A stretch of 64,000 nucleotides of DNA from Rothia uropygialis (GTDB lineage: Bacteria; Actinomycetota; Actinomycetes; Actinomycetales; Micrococcaceae). The notes below the pieces were generated by a model, which worked only from the letters and a program-made list of their open reading frames with translations, was not told where the DNA came from and did no database searches. Location of the stretch: contig NZ_NOIS01000002.1 of the NCBI RefSeq assembly GCF_004137765.1, positions 186,001 through 250,000 of the forward strand, given 5' to 3'. Position numbers and translations under genes: made by a program. Positions 35,717 to 44,526 of this stretch are shown here, piece after piece. Position 1 is the first letter of the stretch; each line of letters starts with the position of its first letter.

Positions 35717-36823
35717 ATGAATTCAGCTGAAGGGCTCTTCATCGGGCGAATTGCGGGAATACCCGTGCGACTTTCTCGCTCCTGGTTCGTTCTCACGCTT
35801 CTGATTGTTTTCGGCTACGGAAGCTACCTTACGAATCGTTTCTCTTGGCTGGGCCCCGGAGCTTACCTGGCTGCCCTGGCTTTTGCCGTTCTCCTTGCGG
35901 CTTCGGTTCTGATCCACGAACTGAGCCATGCTCTGACGGCGAAGTCGTTCGGCTGGTCCGTCGGTGGCATCAACCTGACTCTGATGGGCGGACACACGAC
36001 TTTTCAGTCGGCGCGTTCGGACGCAGGCCGATCCGCCCTGGTATCTCTGGCCGGGCCCGTCGCGAATCTGATTCTCGCCGGTATCGGTTGGGCCGCGATG
36101 GCCTGGACCGGAGTCAGCGGTTGGCCCGCCCTCGTGCTCTACCTTCTCACCACATCCAATGGATTCGTCGGGGTGTTCAACCTACTCCCGGGCATTCCGC
36201 TCGACGGTGGTTACGCCGTCGAAGCCATCGTGTGGAAAATGACGGGCAAGCGGGACGCAGGGACCCGCACAGCGGCGATTTTCGGGTTCCTGACGGCCGC
36301 CGGACTTCTTGTGTGGCTTGTACTTTCCGGGGCCTGGCACAGCGTCGGAATTCTCGTCCTGACGTTCATGGTCGCATTCATCGTGATGACCGGATCCATG
36401 CAGGCCTACCGCAGTATCAAGGTACGGAAAGCAGTGGGGAGTTTGTCGGTTGCGGCTCTCGCCCGTCCCACCACGCCCGTCGCCGCATCCCTGCCGCTCA
36501 GCGAGTTTCCGCCCCTGCCCGATGCCAGAGGTGTCTTCGCCGTAACTGATCAGGACGGTCGGGGGCTCGGAGTCGTGGACGGTCAAGCGATGATGGCCGC
36601 CGACGCCGCCGGGGACACTTCGGCCACGGCCGAGACCCTGATGGTCGCTGTTGCCTGGGACCGTCCCGTACCGTCCGGACTCAACGGGCAGGCACTTGTC
36701 TCCCACATTGCTCAGCTTCCCGGAAGAATCTGGCCCGTGGCCTCATGGAACGGTCTGAGCGCTGTCCTGTTCGAGTCCGACGTCATCGACGCCGTCAAAA
36801 GAGTGCAGCCAGGTCAGCAGTAG
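35717..36823 (+). CDS. Site-2 protease-like M50 zinc metalloprotease with CBS-like tail
   Basis: Intramembrane metalloprotease (368 aa) of the Rip3/SpoIVFB type. HELSH (residues 67-71) supplies two zinc ligands, and NLLPGIPLDGG (about 155-165) the third. About six hydrophobic helices occupy residues 20-230; the cytosolic C-terminus (about 240-368) has a degenerate CBS-like layout. The ATG follows mshC by 5 nt without an obvious ribosome site, suggesting coupling. The substrate is unknown; anti-sigma factors are typical for the family. Confidence 0.9.
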   Translation: MNSAEGLFIGRIAGIPVRLSRSWFVLTLLIVFGYGSYLTNRFSWLGPGAYLAALAFAVLLAASVLIHELSHALTAKSFGWSVGGINLTLMGGHTTFQSARSDAGRSALVSLAGPVANLILAGIGWAAMAWTGVSGWPALVLYLLTTSNGFVGVFNLLPGIPLDGGYAVEAIVWKMTGKRDAGTRTAAIFGFLTAAGLLVWLVLSGAWHSVGILVLTFMVAFIVMTGSMQAYRSIKVRKAVGSLSVAALARPTTPVAASLPLSEFPPLPDARGVFAVTDQDGRGLGVVDGQAMMAADAAGDTSATAETLMVAVAWDRPVPSGLNGQALVSHIAQLPGRIWPVASWNGLSAVLFESDVIDAVKRVQPGQQ

Positions 36824-36924
36824 AGCTCCGTGGCCGCGAGAGGCGACATCGGTCGGAACCAAGCGTGAGAGAATGTTGCTCGATCTTCAATTCCTCACCC
36901 CCCATTTGAAGGAGCCGCACTTTC

Positions 36925-37968
36925 ATGGCCTCAGGTACCTCGGAACACCACGGAGAAATGGCTACCGGCGCTCAGAACCGGCGAGGCCCGTTCAGGCCCG
37001 GAGAACGCGTCCAGCTGACGGACGAACGTCGCCGTATGAACACCATTACCCTGGTGGACGGCGGGGAATTCCACACTCACCGAGGCGTTCTGGCACATGA
37101 CGATCTGATAGGCCGACCGGAGGGCACTGTGATCGCCAACTCGGCCGGTGTCCAGTACCAGGCTCTACGGCCATTGCTCAAAGATTTTGTCCTTTCGATG
37201 CCCAGGGGCGCCGCCGTGGTCTACCCCAAAGACGCGGGACAGATCATCACCATGGCCGACGTCTTCCCGGGGGCCCGAGTCATCGAGGCGGGTGTCGGAT
37301 CGGGAGCGCTCAGCATTTCTCTTCTCCGCGCGATCGGCGATACCGGACATCTGCGCTCTTTCGAACGGCGAGAAGAGTTCGCTCAGATCGCTCAAGGAAA
37401 CGTGGAAACCATGTTCGGAGGCGCCCACCCGGCCTGGGAATTGACCCTGGGCGATTTGGCGGGACAATGGGGTGAATACGAATCTCCGGGCACCGTCGAT
37501 CGCGCGGTCCTGGACATGCTTGCACCATGGGAGTGCGTTTCTACGGTCGCTACCGCTCTGGTTCCCGGCGGCGTCATGATGTGTTACGTGGCGACCGTGA
37601 CGCAGTTGTCGCGTGTAGCCGAGGCCATTCGGGCCGATGGTCGCTTTACGGAGCCCGAATCGTTCGAAACCATGGTTCGCGGTTGGCACGTCGAAGGTCT
37701 CGCGGTCAGACCGGACCACCGTATGGTCGCGCACACCGGATTCCTGATCTCTGCCCGCCGTCTAGCGGATGGCTCCCAGAGGTTGGCCCCGAAACGGCGC
37801 TCGTCGAAGACGGACTTCACCGAGGAAGACATGAATGCGTGGACTCCGATGGCGCTGGGTGAAAGAAATGTATCCGATCGGAAGCTTCGGCGTGCCGCTC
37901 GAGATGCCCAGAATCTTGCGGAACGTTCAGCCGAAAGCGGCCACGATGCGGACCCGAGTGGAGAGTAG
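36925..37968 (+). CDS. trmI: tRNA (adenine-N1)-methyltransferase TrmI
   Basis: Makes m1A58 in the T-loop of tRNAs. The 347-aa protein has a beta-barrel N-terminal part followed by the SAM-binding motif VIEAGVGSGALSISLLRA and DRAVLDMLAPWE. AAGGAG lies 10 nt before ATG 36925. In actinobacteria this gene is commonly next to the ARC/Mpa ATPase gene, as here (26 nt gap). Confidence 0.93.
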   Translation: MASGTSEHHGEMATGAQNRRGPFRPGERVQLTDERRRMNTITLVDGGEFHTHRGVLAHDDLIGRPEGTVIANSAGVQYQALRPLLKDFVLSMPRGAAVVYPKDAGQIITMADVFPGARVIEAGVGSGALSISLLRAIGDTGHLRSFERREEFAQIAQGNVETMFGGAHPAWELTLGDLAGQWGEYESPGTVDRAVLDMLAPWECVSTVATALVPGGVMMCYVATVTQLSRVAEAIRADGRFTEPESFETMVRGWHVEGLAVRPDHRMVAHTGFLISARRLADGSQRLAPKRRSSKTDFTEEDMNAWTPMALGERNVSDRKLRRAARDAQNLAERSAESGHDADPSGE

Positions 37969-37994
37969 CCTTGCCTCAGTGCCATGCTTAAGCC

Positions 37995-39704
37995 ATGGCC
38001 GAGTCTGACTCAACAATTAACCCGCGAGATTTCGAGATGACGTTGCGACAGGTGAACACGCTGCGCGACCAGCGGATAGAGCTCAATAAGCAGCTCAAGG
38101 ACACCAACGCGCGTAACGAGAAGCTCGTGCACGCCCTCCAGACCGCGCGGGGAGATATTCAGCGCCTCAAGCAAGTCATCTCCCAGGACCTCGAGGCCCC
38201 GATGAACCAGGCTCAGGTTCTCAGGGTGAACAAACGGAATCTTTCGGCAGCTTCATTGACGGAAGAAGCCCCGCCGCTCGTGACGACTCAAGCGAGCCTC
38301 GACGTCGTCATGGGCGGACGGACAGTCCGAGTACCGGTCAGCCCGGTGCTGAATATCGACGATGTCCAGGTAGGCATGACGGTCCTGCTGACCGAAACCG
38401 TGGGTGCCTGCGCATGTGTCGGATATCGGCAGACCGGTGAGATCGCGAGTGTTCGCGAACTCATCGGATCCGATCGTCTGGTTCTGGGAACCGGCGCCAA
38501 TACTCAGATCGTGGTGCTGCGCTCCGGTCAACTCGCGAATCACGACATCAAGATCGGCGATGCCGTCGCCTATGATTCCAGCAGCGGCGTCGCATTGACC
38601 TTGGTGCCGAAGACGGAGGCCGAAGAGCTGGTTCTCGAAGAAACACCGGACGTTTCTTACGAGAACATCGGCGGGCTCTCGACCCAGATCGAGCAGATCC
38701 GCGACGCCGTCGAACTGCCTTTCCTGCACCCCGAGCTTTATCGGGAACACGATCTCAAGCCCCCCAAAGGGATCCTGCTGTACGGCCCGCCGGGAAACGG
38801 CAAAACCTTGATCGCCAAAGCGGTAGCCAAGGCGCTGGCGGATCGCATGAGCAGCGAACAACCGGAAGGCAAACTCAGGGGTTACTTCCTCAATATCAAG
38901 GGCCCCGAGCTGCTGGACAAATTCGTGGGAGAGACGGAACGTCAGATTCGCGCGATCTTCTCCAGGGCCCGAGACAAAGCCACGGCGGGCAATCCCGTGG
39001 TCATCTTCTTCGATGAGATGGAATCCCTGTTCCGCACGCGCGGTGCCGGAAAGTCCTCGGACGTCGAGACCACCATCGTTCCGCAGCTGCTGGCCGAGAT
39101 CGATGGCGTCGAATCCTTGGACAACGTGATTGTCATCGGGGCAACCAACCGTGAGGACATGATTGATCCGGCCGTCCTTCGTCCCGGTCGACTGGACGTC
39201 AAAGTCCGGATCGACCGTCCCGACTACCGCGGTACAGGGGAGATCTTCGGCCTTTACATCCATCCCGACCTGCCGCTGGGTGAACACGAAGTGGCACAGC
39301 ACGATGGCGATCGAACGGCCACTGTTGCGTCGATGATCCAAGATCTCGTTGCGGACGTTTTCACTCGTGACGAGGAACACCGTTACCTTGATGCGGTCCT
39401 GACGGATGGCCGTCGAATTCAAACGTACTGGTCCGATTTCCTCTCGGGTGCGCTCATTCGGAATATCGTGGATCGAGCCAAGAAGCTCGCCATCAAGAAC
39501 TACTTGGACCATGGATACAAGGGTTTGACCTCCGAGCATCTGAGAGAAAGCGCTCGGGACGAATTCGAACAACAGCGTGATTCAGCTTCCCGTGGGGACA
39601 TCGAGGACTGGCTGAGCTATATCGGTTATTCCGTGCCCCTTGCGGGCATCGAACCGCCGGAATCGGCGACCCGAGCGCGCGAGGACGAGAGGGCCGCTTC
39701 GTGA
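37995..39704 (+). CDS. arc: Proteasome-associated AAA ATPase ARC/Mpa without 20S-docking tail
   Basis: Ring-forming AAA ATPase that recognises Pup through N-terminal coiled coils and unfolds pupylated proteins. Residues about 12-55 form the coiled coil, two OB-fold domains follow, and the AAA module has GPPGNGKT near residue 264, the Walker B motif FFDEMESLF and ATNRED. The 569-aa protein ends AREDERAAS. Mycobacterial Mpa ends with a QYL motif that opens the 20S proteasome; that tail is missing here. The TGA overlaps the GTG of dop. Confidence 0.94.
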   Translation: MAESDSTINPRDFEMTLRQVNTLRDQRIELNKQLKDTNARNEKLVHALQTARGDIQRLKQVISQDLEAPMNQAQVLRVNKRNLSAASLTEEAPPLVTTQASLDVVMGGRTVRVPVSPVLNIDDVQVGMTVLLTETVGACACVGYRQTGEIASVRELIGSDRLVLGTGANTQIVVLRSGQLANHDIKIGDAVAYDSSSGVALTLVPKTEAEELVLEETPDVSYENIGGLSTQIEQIRDAVELPFLHPELYREHDLKPPKGILLYGPPGNGKTLIAKAVAKALADRMSSEQPEGKLRGYFLNIKGPELLDKFVGETERQIRAIFSRARDKATAGNPVVIFFDEMESLFRTRGAGKSSDVETTIVPQLLAEIDGVESLDNVIVIGATNREDMIDPAVLRPGRLDVKVRIDRPDYRGTGEIFGLYIHPDLPLGEHEVAQHDGDRTATVASMIQDLVADVFTRDEEHRYLDAVLTDGRRIQTYWSDFLSGALIRNIVDRAKKLAIKNYLDHGYKGLTSEHLRESARDEFEQQRDSASRGDIEDWLSYIGYSVPLAGIEPPESATRAREDERAAS

Positions 39705-41287
39705 TCTTCGACCGAATCATGGGGACCGAAACCGAATTCGGAGTGATCTGTCCAGCCAAACCGGCGGCGAATGAATCGGTGCTCTCTACCCTCGTGGTGG
39801 ACAGCTATCCGAATGCGGCGGCCGACGCAGGCTGGGACTACGAGTCGGAAAGTCCTCTCGAGGACGCTCGCGGTTTCCACATGGGTGCTTCCGAAGCGCA
39901 TCCGAGTCAATTGACTCATCAAGGTCACGTGTTGACCAGTGAAGACGTGGCTCGGGAGCTGTACGAGGAATCGCCGGACATGCTCAGTCCGGCCTTCTGG
40001 GACAGGGCCGTCATGAACCGCATACTGCCCAACGGGGCCCGGCTCTACGTGGATCACGCGCATCCCGAGTATTCAGCGCCCGAAACGACTGATCCGTGGG
40101 CCGCCACGATATGGGACCTCGCGGGAGACAAGATCGCCGCGGCCGCGGCGGGGTCCGTCGCTCAGAGATACGCCAGTACGTGGCCCGAAGCGATCCATCT
40201 GTACAAGAACAACACGGACAATAAGTCGGTCTCCTATGGTGCCCACGAGAACTATCTCGTTCCTCGGAGCCAGGATTTTCAGGTCCTGGCCCGAGAGTTC
40301 ATCCCGTACCTTGCCACCCGTCAAGTCATGACGGGAGCGGGAAGAGCCGGCATCGGGGCGGACAGCGTGCGCCCGGGCTACCAAATCAGCCAGCGTGCCG
40401 ATTTCTTCGAACGGGAGATCGGCTTGGAAACCACAATCCGGCGTCCCATCGTCAATACGCGGGACGAGCCGCACGCGGATCCCGAAAGGTACCGTCGGCT
40501 TCATGTGATCACGGGTGATTCCAACCTTGCCCACACATCGATTCTGCTTAAGCTCGCCAGCGCAGCCGCCGTACTGACATTGATCGAACACAGAGCGTTG
40601 CCCGATCTCCAACTTGCGCGACCTGTCGAGGCCATGAAACTAGTCAGCCACGACCTGGAACTGACCACACTGCTGGAACTTCGTGACGGTCGGCGCATGA
40701 GCGCGGTTCAGATCCAACGGTCCTATGCGGAAGCCGCCCAGAACCTGGCCGACAGGGAAGGGTGGCGTTCGGAGAGATCCGCAGCGACGTTCCGAATATG
40801 GTTCGAGGTCCTGGAAGCGCTTGAAACGAATCCCATGTCCCTCGCAGACCGGTTGGACTGGGTCGCGAAATTGGCGTTGATACGACAGTACGAGGGGAGG
40901 GGAATCGGAGTGGACCACCCCAAAATCCAGGCCTTGGACCTTCAATACGCCGACCTCAGACCGGAAAAGAGCTTGTATTCCAAGCTGGTCGCCCTCGGCC
41001 GTATTAAGACGCTGGTTGATTCCGAACACGTCGACGAGGCCGTGACCAGCCCGCCGGAGGACACGCGAGCCTACCTCCGCGGCAAATTGACCGCTCGCTG
41101 GCCGCATCAGGTCTCGGCCGCGGGGTGGGAAGTCTTGTCCGTGACTGATCCCACCACGGATCGAACTCACCGGTGGCTCATGGACGAGCCCGCAGACTGC
41201 ACCAAAGACCAAGTGCAAAGGGCGCTCGAATCAAGCGAAAACGCTCATCAGGCCTTGAGTAAAATCGGCCTCCGTAGAATTCCGTGA
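39701..41287 (+). CDS. dop: Deamidase of Pup / depupylase Dop
   Basis: Converts the C-terminal Gln of Pup to Glu and removes Pup from proteins. The 528-aa protein is of the carboxylate-amine/glutamine-synthetase-like fold: [11 protein letters not shown] at the N-terminus binds ATP/Mg, the nucleophile Asp is in [11 protein letters not shown], and NTRDEPHAD is shared with PafA. The insertion after the first strand (residues about 18-60, with [16 protein letters not shown]) corresponds to the Dop loop absent in PafA. Starts with GTG overlapping the ARC stop. Confidence 0.95.
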   Translation: MIFDRIMGTETEFGVICPAKPAANESVLSTLVVDSYPNAAADAGWDYESESPLEDARGFHMGASEAHPSQLTHQGHVLTSEDVARELYEESPDMLSPAFWDRAVMNRILPNGARLYVDHAHPEYSAPETTDPWAATIWDLAGDKIAAAAAGSVAQRYASTWPEAIHLYKNNTDNKSVSYGAHENYLVPRSQDFQVLAREFIPYLATRQVMTGAGRAGIGADSVRPGYQISQRADFFEREIGLETTIRRPIVNTRDEPHADPERYRRLHVITGDSNLAHTSILLKLASAAAVLTLIEHRALPDLQLARPVEAMKLVSHDLELTTLLELRDGRRMSAVQIQRSYAEAAQNLADREGWRSERSAATFRIWFEVLEALETNPMSLADRLDWVAKLALIRQYEGRGIGVDHPKIQALDLQYADLRPEKSLYSKLVALGRIKTLVDSEHVDEAVTSPPEDTRAYLRGKLTARWPHQVSAAGWEVLSVTDPTTDRTHRWLMDEPADCTKDQVQRALESSENAHQALSKIGLRRIP

Positions 41288-41306
41288 CCCGAAAGGAACC
41301 TTTGAC

Positions 41307-41507
41307 ATGGCGCAATTCCGCGAATCGTCTCAAGAGACGCAGAAGGAACAGAGCAACGAGCAGGAGCAGGAACTGATTCAGAATCAGCAGCCCGTCAATC
41401 AAGGACTGGTCAGCGAGACTGATGACATTCTGGATGAGATCGACAGCGTTCTCGAGGAGAACGCGGAGGACTACGTGCGCGGTTTCGTCCAGAAGGGCGG
41501 ACAGTAG
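41307..41507 (+). CDS. pup: Prokaryotic ubiquitin-like protein Pup (GGQ form)
   Basis: Intrinsically disordered 66-aa modifier attached to lysines of target proteins. Gln/Glu-rich N-terminal half; the C-terminal part [24 protein letters not shown] (shown in full length below 25 residues only as a description: helix then flexible GGQ end) is the ARC- and ligase-binding element. The final GGQ means that Dop must deamidate it before ligation. AAGGAA lies before ATG 41307. pafA starts only 5 nt after the stop, leaving no room for prcB and prcA. Confidence 0.97.
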   Translation: MAQFRESSQETQKEQSNEQEQELIQNQQPVNQGLVSETDDILDEIDSVLEENAEDYVRGFVQKGGQ

Positions 41508-41512
41508 GCTTC

Positions 41513-42946
41513 ATGCAACAAAGAATCTTCGGTATCGAAACTGAATTCGGTATTCGGTACTCGATGAGCGGCTTGGGCCATCTGGGCCCTGAAGAAGCGG
41601 CTCGCAAGTTGTTTCGGCCGGTGGTGGAGTGGGGCCGCTCTTCGAACGTATTCCTGGAGAACGGGTCCCGGTTGTATCTTGACGTCGGTTCGCACCCCGA
41701 ATACGCGACAGCCGAGTGCTCTGGTCTCACGGACCTGGTCCGTCAGGACAAAGCCGGTGAACGGCTTTTCGAAAAACTCGCGGTTCAAGCCGAAGACGTG
41801 CTCAACCAGCAAGGTATCAAGGGCAAACTGCATCTGTTCAAGAACAACGCCGATTCTGCCGGAAATTCGTTCGGTTCTCACGAGAACTACCTTTTGTCCC
41901 GCAAAGCAGAGTTCTCCCGACTTGTTCGTTTTCTCGTCCCTTTCCTGGTGAGCAGACAACTCGTCGTGGGCGCAGGACGGGTCCATCCGACCGGCCCGCC
42001 TCAGGCCAACGGTGCGCCGGGGGACGGGGAGGCCACCTATTCCTTCTCCCAGCGCGCCGATTACGTGTGGGAAGCGGCGTCGTCGGCCACGACCCGTTCT
42101 CGTCCACTGATCAATACCCGCGACGAGCCGCACGCAGATGCCTCCCTTTACCGCCGTCTCCATGTGATCGTCGGGGATTCGAACATGTCGGAGACGACGA
42201 CGTTGGCCAGAGCCGGTATGACAGACATCATTCTTCGAATGATCGAGGACCATCGAGGGCTCGACGACCTCGAACTGGCCAATACCGGCCAAGCGTTGCG
42301 CGCGTTGTCCCATGACATGACCGGACGTACGCCGGTCGAGTTGAAGGACGGACGACGCATGTCCGGTCTGGAACTTCAATGGCACTACCTGGAGGCAGCA
42401 TCGAAATATATCGATGACGCCGGCTCGTCCCGACCGGAGACCGAATACATCCTGGATCTGTGGGAAAGAACGCTGGATGCGATCGAAAACCAGGACACCT
42501 CGTCGATTGATACGGAGATTGACTGGGCTATCAAGAAGAAGATCCTTGACCGCACCGCGGACAAGCTCGGAACCGACTATTCCCATGCACGAATTGCTCA
42601 GCTCGACCTTGCTTATCACGACATCAAAAGAGATCGCGGCGTGTATTACCTTCTTGAACGCAAGGGGCTTGCACGACGTTGGGTCGACGAGAATTCCGTG
42701 ACCAAAGCGCAGTCCGAGCCTCCCCGAACAAGAGCAGCATTGCGAGGACGCTTCATCGCAGCCGCGCGCGGGGCAGGCCTCGATTACACGGTTGACTGGG
42801 TTCATTACAAAATCAACCAACAGTTGGCGTTGTCGCATGTATGCCAGGATCCCTTCGCTACGACCGATGAGGACATCGAACAGTCCATTCGCGTCATGCG
42901 GGGTGCGACGCGCCGTGCCCAACCGGCTATGCCGCCTTTGATCTGA
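41513..42946 (+). CDS. pafA: Pup--protein ligase PafA
   Basis: Forms the isopeptide bond between the C-terminal Glu of Pup and a lysine of the target, using ATP. The 477-aa protein has FGIETEFGIRYS at the N-terminus, catalytic Asp in LYLDVGSHPEYATAEC and NTRDEPHAD, and lacks the Dop loop. The close spacing behind pup (5 nt) suggests translational coupling. The normal actinobacterial order pup-prcB-prcA-pafA is interrupted: the proteasome genes are missing here. Confidence 0.96.
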   Translation: MQQRIFGIETEFGIRYSMSGLGHLGPEEAARKLFRPVVEWGRSSNVFLENGSRLYLDVGSHPEYATAECSGLTDLVRQDKAGERLFEKLAVQAEDVLNQQGIKGKLHLFKNNADSAGNSFGSHENYLLSRKAEFSRLVRFLVPFLVSRQLVVGAGRVHPTGPPQANGAPGDGEATYSFSQRADYVWEAASSATTRSRPLINTRDEPHADASLYRRLHVIVGDSNMSETTTLARAGMTDIILRMIEDHRGLDDLELANTGQALRALSHDMTGRTPVELKDGRRMSGLELQWHYLEAASKYIDDAGSSRPETEYILDLWERTLDAIENQDTSSIDTEIDWAIKKKILDRTADKLGTDYSHARIAQLDLAYHDIKRDRGVYYLLERKGLARRWVDENSVTKAQSEPPRTRAALRGRFIAAARGAGLDYTVDWVHYKINQQLALSHVCQDPFATTDEDIEQSIRVMRGATRRAQPAMPPLI

Positions 42947-43044
42947 TCCGTATCCGGTGCCCACGGGTGCCTGTAATAGAGTCGGTGCGGTATCTCGACA
43001 AAGGATGCACGCACCGCCCACTCAAGACAGCGAGGAACACAGAA

Positions 43045-44013
43045 GTGCGCAAAACTCTTAAACTTTCGGCCGCGGCCGTCGTTCTCACCCTTGCCTTGGC
43101 AGGCTGCGGGGGAGGCAAGGACCTGGATTCCGTGGATTTCAAGGACCAGGGTTCGGGCAAGGCCCCCTCAGTCTCCTTTGATACTCCTTTGTCGGTCAAT
43201 GACGACGAGACTCGGATTCTCAAGGACGGTGATGGCGACGAGGTCCATGAAGGCGACACCGTCTTGGTGGATGCTGCCGTCTTCAACGGCGCCGATCAGA
43301 AGAGCGAAGGCGATACCTACTCGGGTTCTCCGATCACCATTACGGTCAATGACCAGCTCAAGGAGAAACTGCCCAAGGTCTACGACATTCTCAAGGACAC
43401 CAAGGTAGGCACCAGCTTCGCCTACGCGAAGAAACCGAGTGACAACGCTTCGGGTGGGGCCTCAGGCAGCTCCGAGGATGCCAGCGCCGTCGAGGTCTAC
43501 ACGGTGTCCAAGAAATTGCCCAAGTCGGCTGAGGGGGATGCTGTGCCCCCGCAGGAGGGCTTGCCGAACGTCACGATGAAGGACAGCGGGCCCGAAATCA
43601 AGATCCCGGAAGGCCAGGACGAGCCCAAGAGCATCACGGCACAGAACCTCATCAACGGCAAGGGCGATGAGATCAAGGACGATCAAAAAGTCTACGTCCA
43701 TTACTCGGGCGTGAAATGGTCCGACGGTCAGCAATTCGATTCCAACTGGACCAAGGATCCCACCGGTTTCCAAATGGATCAGGTCATCAAGGGCTGGTCC
43801 GAGGGCCTGAAGGGCAAGAAGGTCGGTGACCGAGTATTGCTCGAGGTCCCCACGGACAAGGCTTATGGAACACAGGAACAGCTAGGGTCGGATTCCCAGC
43901 AACCGGCGGGGCCTCTGGTCTTCGTGGTCGACATTCTGGGCACGTCCAAGGCCGACCCGCCACAGAGTTCGCAAGACGGGGCGGGGGCCCAGCAAGGCAA
44001 CACCCAACAATAG
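43045..44013 (+). CDS. FKBP-type peptidyl-prolyl isomerase lipoprotein (tandem domains)
   Basis: Exported folding catalyst (322 aa). Signal peptide MRKTLKLSAAAVVLTLALAGC in short form: basic start, hydrophobic core and lipobox LAGC with the lipidated Cys at 21. Residues about 65-150 are a degenerate FKBP domain; about 222-310 form a full one (VYVHYSGVKWSDGQQFDSNW, VIKGWSEGLKGKKVGDR). GTG 43045 with AGGAA upstream; an upstream in-frame ATG-like start would spoil the signal peptide. Gln-rich C-terminus. FKBP genes often lie next to pafA in related actinobacteria. Confidence 0.9.
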   Translation: MRKTLKLSAAAVVLTLALAGCGGGKDLDSVDFKDQGSGKAPSVSFDTPLSVNDDETRILKDGDGDEVHEGDTVLVDAAVFNGADQKSEGDTYSGSPITITVNDQLKEKLPKVYDILKDTKVGTSFAYAKKPSDNASGGASGSSEDASAVEVYTVSKKLPKSAEGDAVPPQEGLPNVTMKDSGPEIKIPEGQDEPKSITAQNLINGKGDEIKDDQKVYVHYSGVKWSDGQQFDSNWTKDPTGFQMDQVIKGWSEGLKGKKVGDRVLLEVPTDKAYGTQEQLGSDSQQPAGPLVFVVDILGTSKADPPQSSQDGAGAQQGNTQQ

Positions 44014-44086
44014 GAACAACCCACGCGGGACCCAGAAACCGGATCACGCGATTCCAGCACCAGCTTGAACTTCCGAGAGGAAAACC

Positions 44087-44482
44087 ATGTCATTTGGACA
44101 GCGAAATCTTGACCGAACAAAGCCTGAAGTCGACTTCCCCGAAGGGCCGGTTCCGGAGGAACTGCGCATCACCGACATCATCCAAGGCTCCGGGCGCGCA
44201 GTTGAACGAGGGGACCAAGTGCAGTGCCATTACGTCGGCGTGACCTTTGAAGACGGCGAGGAATTCGACGCCTCGTGGAATCGCGGAGAGCCATTGGCAT
44301 TCCAAGCCGGCGTCGGACAAGTGATTCAGGGATGGGATGAAGGCTTGATCGGCATGAAGGTCGGCGGCCGTCGGAGGCTCGAAATCCCGTCCGACCTGGC
44401 TTACGGAAAAAGGGGTGCGGGCAGCGTGATCGGCCCGGATCAGGCGCTGGTCTTCGTCGTCGATCTCGTTGACGCACGCTGA
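44087..44482 (+). CDS. Cytosolic FKBP-type peptidyl-prolyl isomerase
   Basis: Single-domain FKBP (131 aa) without signal peptide. The active-site layout is intact: VQCHYVGVTFEDGEEFDASW, VIQGWDEGLIGMKVGGRRRL, IPSDLAYG and LVFVVDLVDA. GAGAGGAAAA precedes ATG 44087. It follows the exported FKBP and precedes pafBC, so the cell has an outside and an inside isomerase in one locus. Confidence 0.94.
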   Translation: MSFGQRNLDRTKPEVDFPEGPVPEELRITDIIQGSGRAVERGDQVQCHYVGVTFEDGEEFDASWNRGEPLAFQAGVGQVIQGWDEGLIGMKVGGRRRLEIPSDLAYGKRGAGSVIGPDQALVFVVDLVDAR

Positions 44483-44526
44483 AGGATGCGCACGGTGACT
44501 GAACCTCTCGACCGTAGGTAGCTCGG

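Noticed and set aside
38253-39572. 439-codon frame antisense to the ARC gene
   Set aside because: Shadow frame of a conserved AAA ATPase.
41508-41512. Hidden proteasome subunits between pup and pafA
   Set aside because: There are only 5 nt between the two genes.
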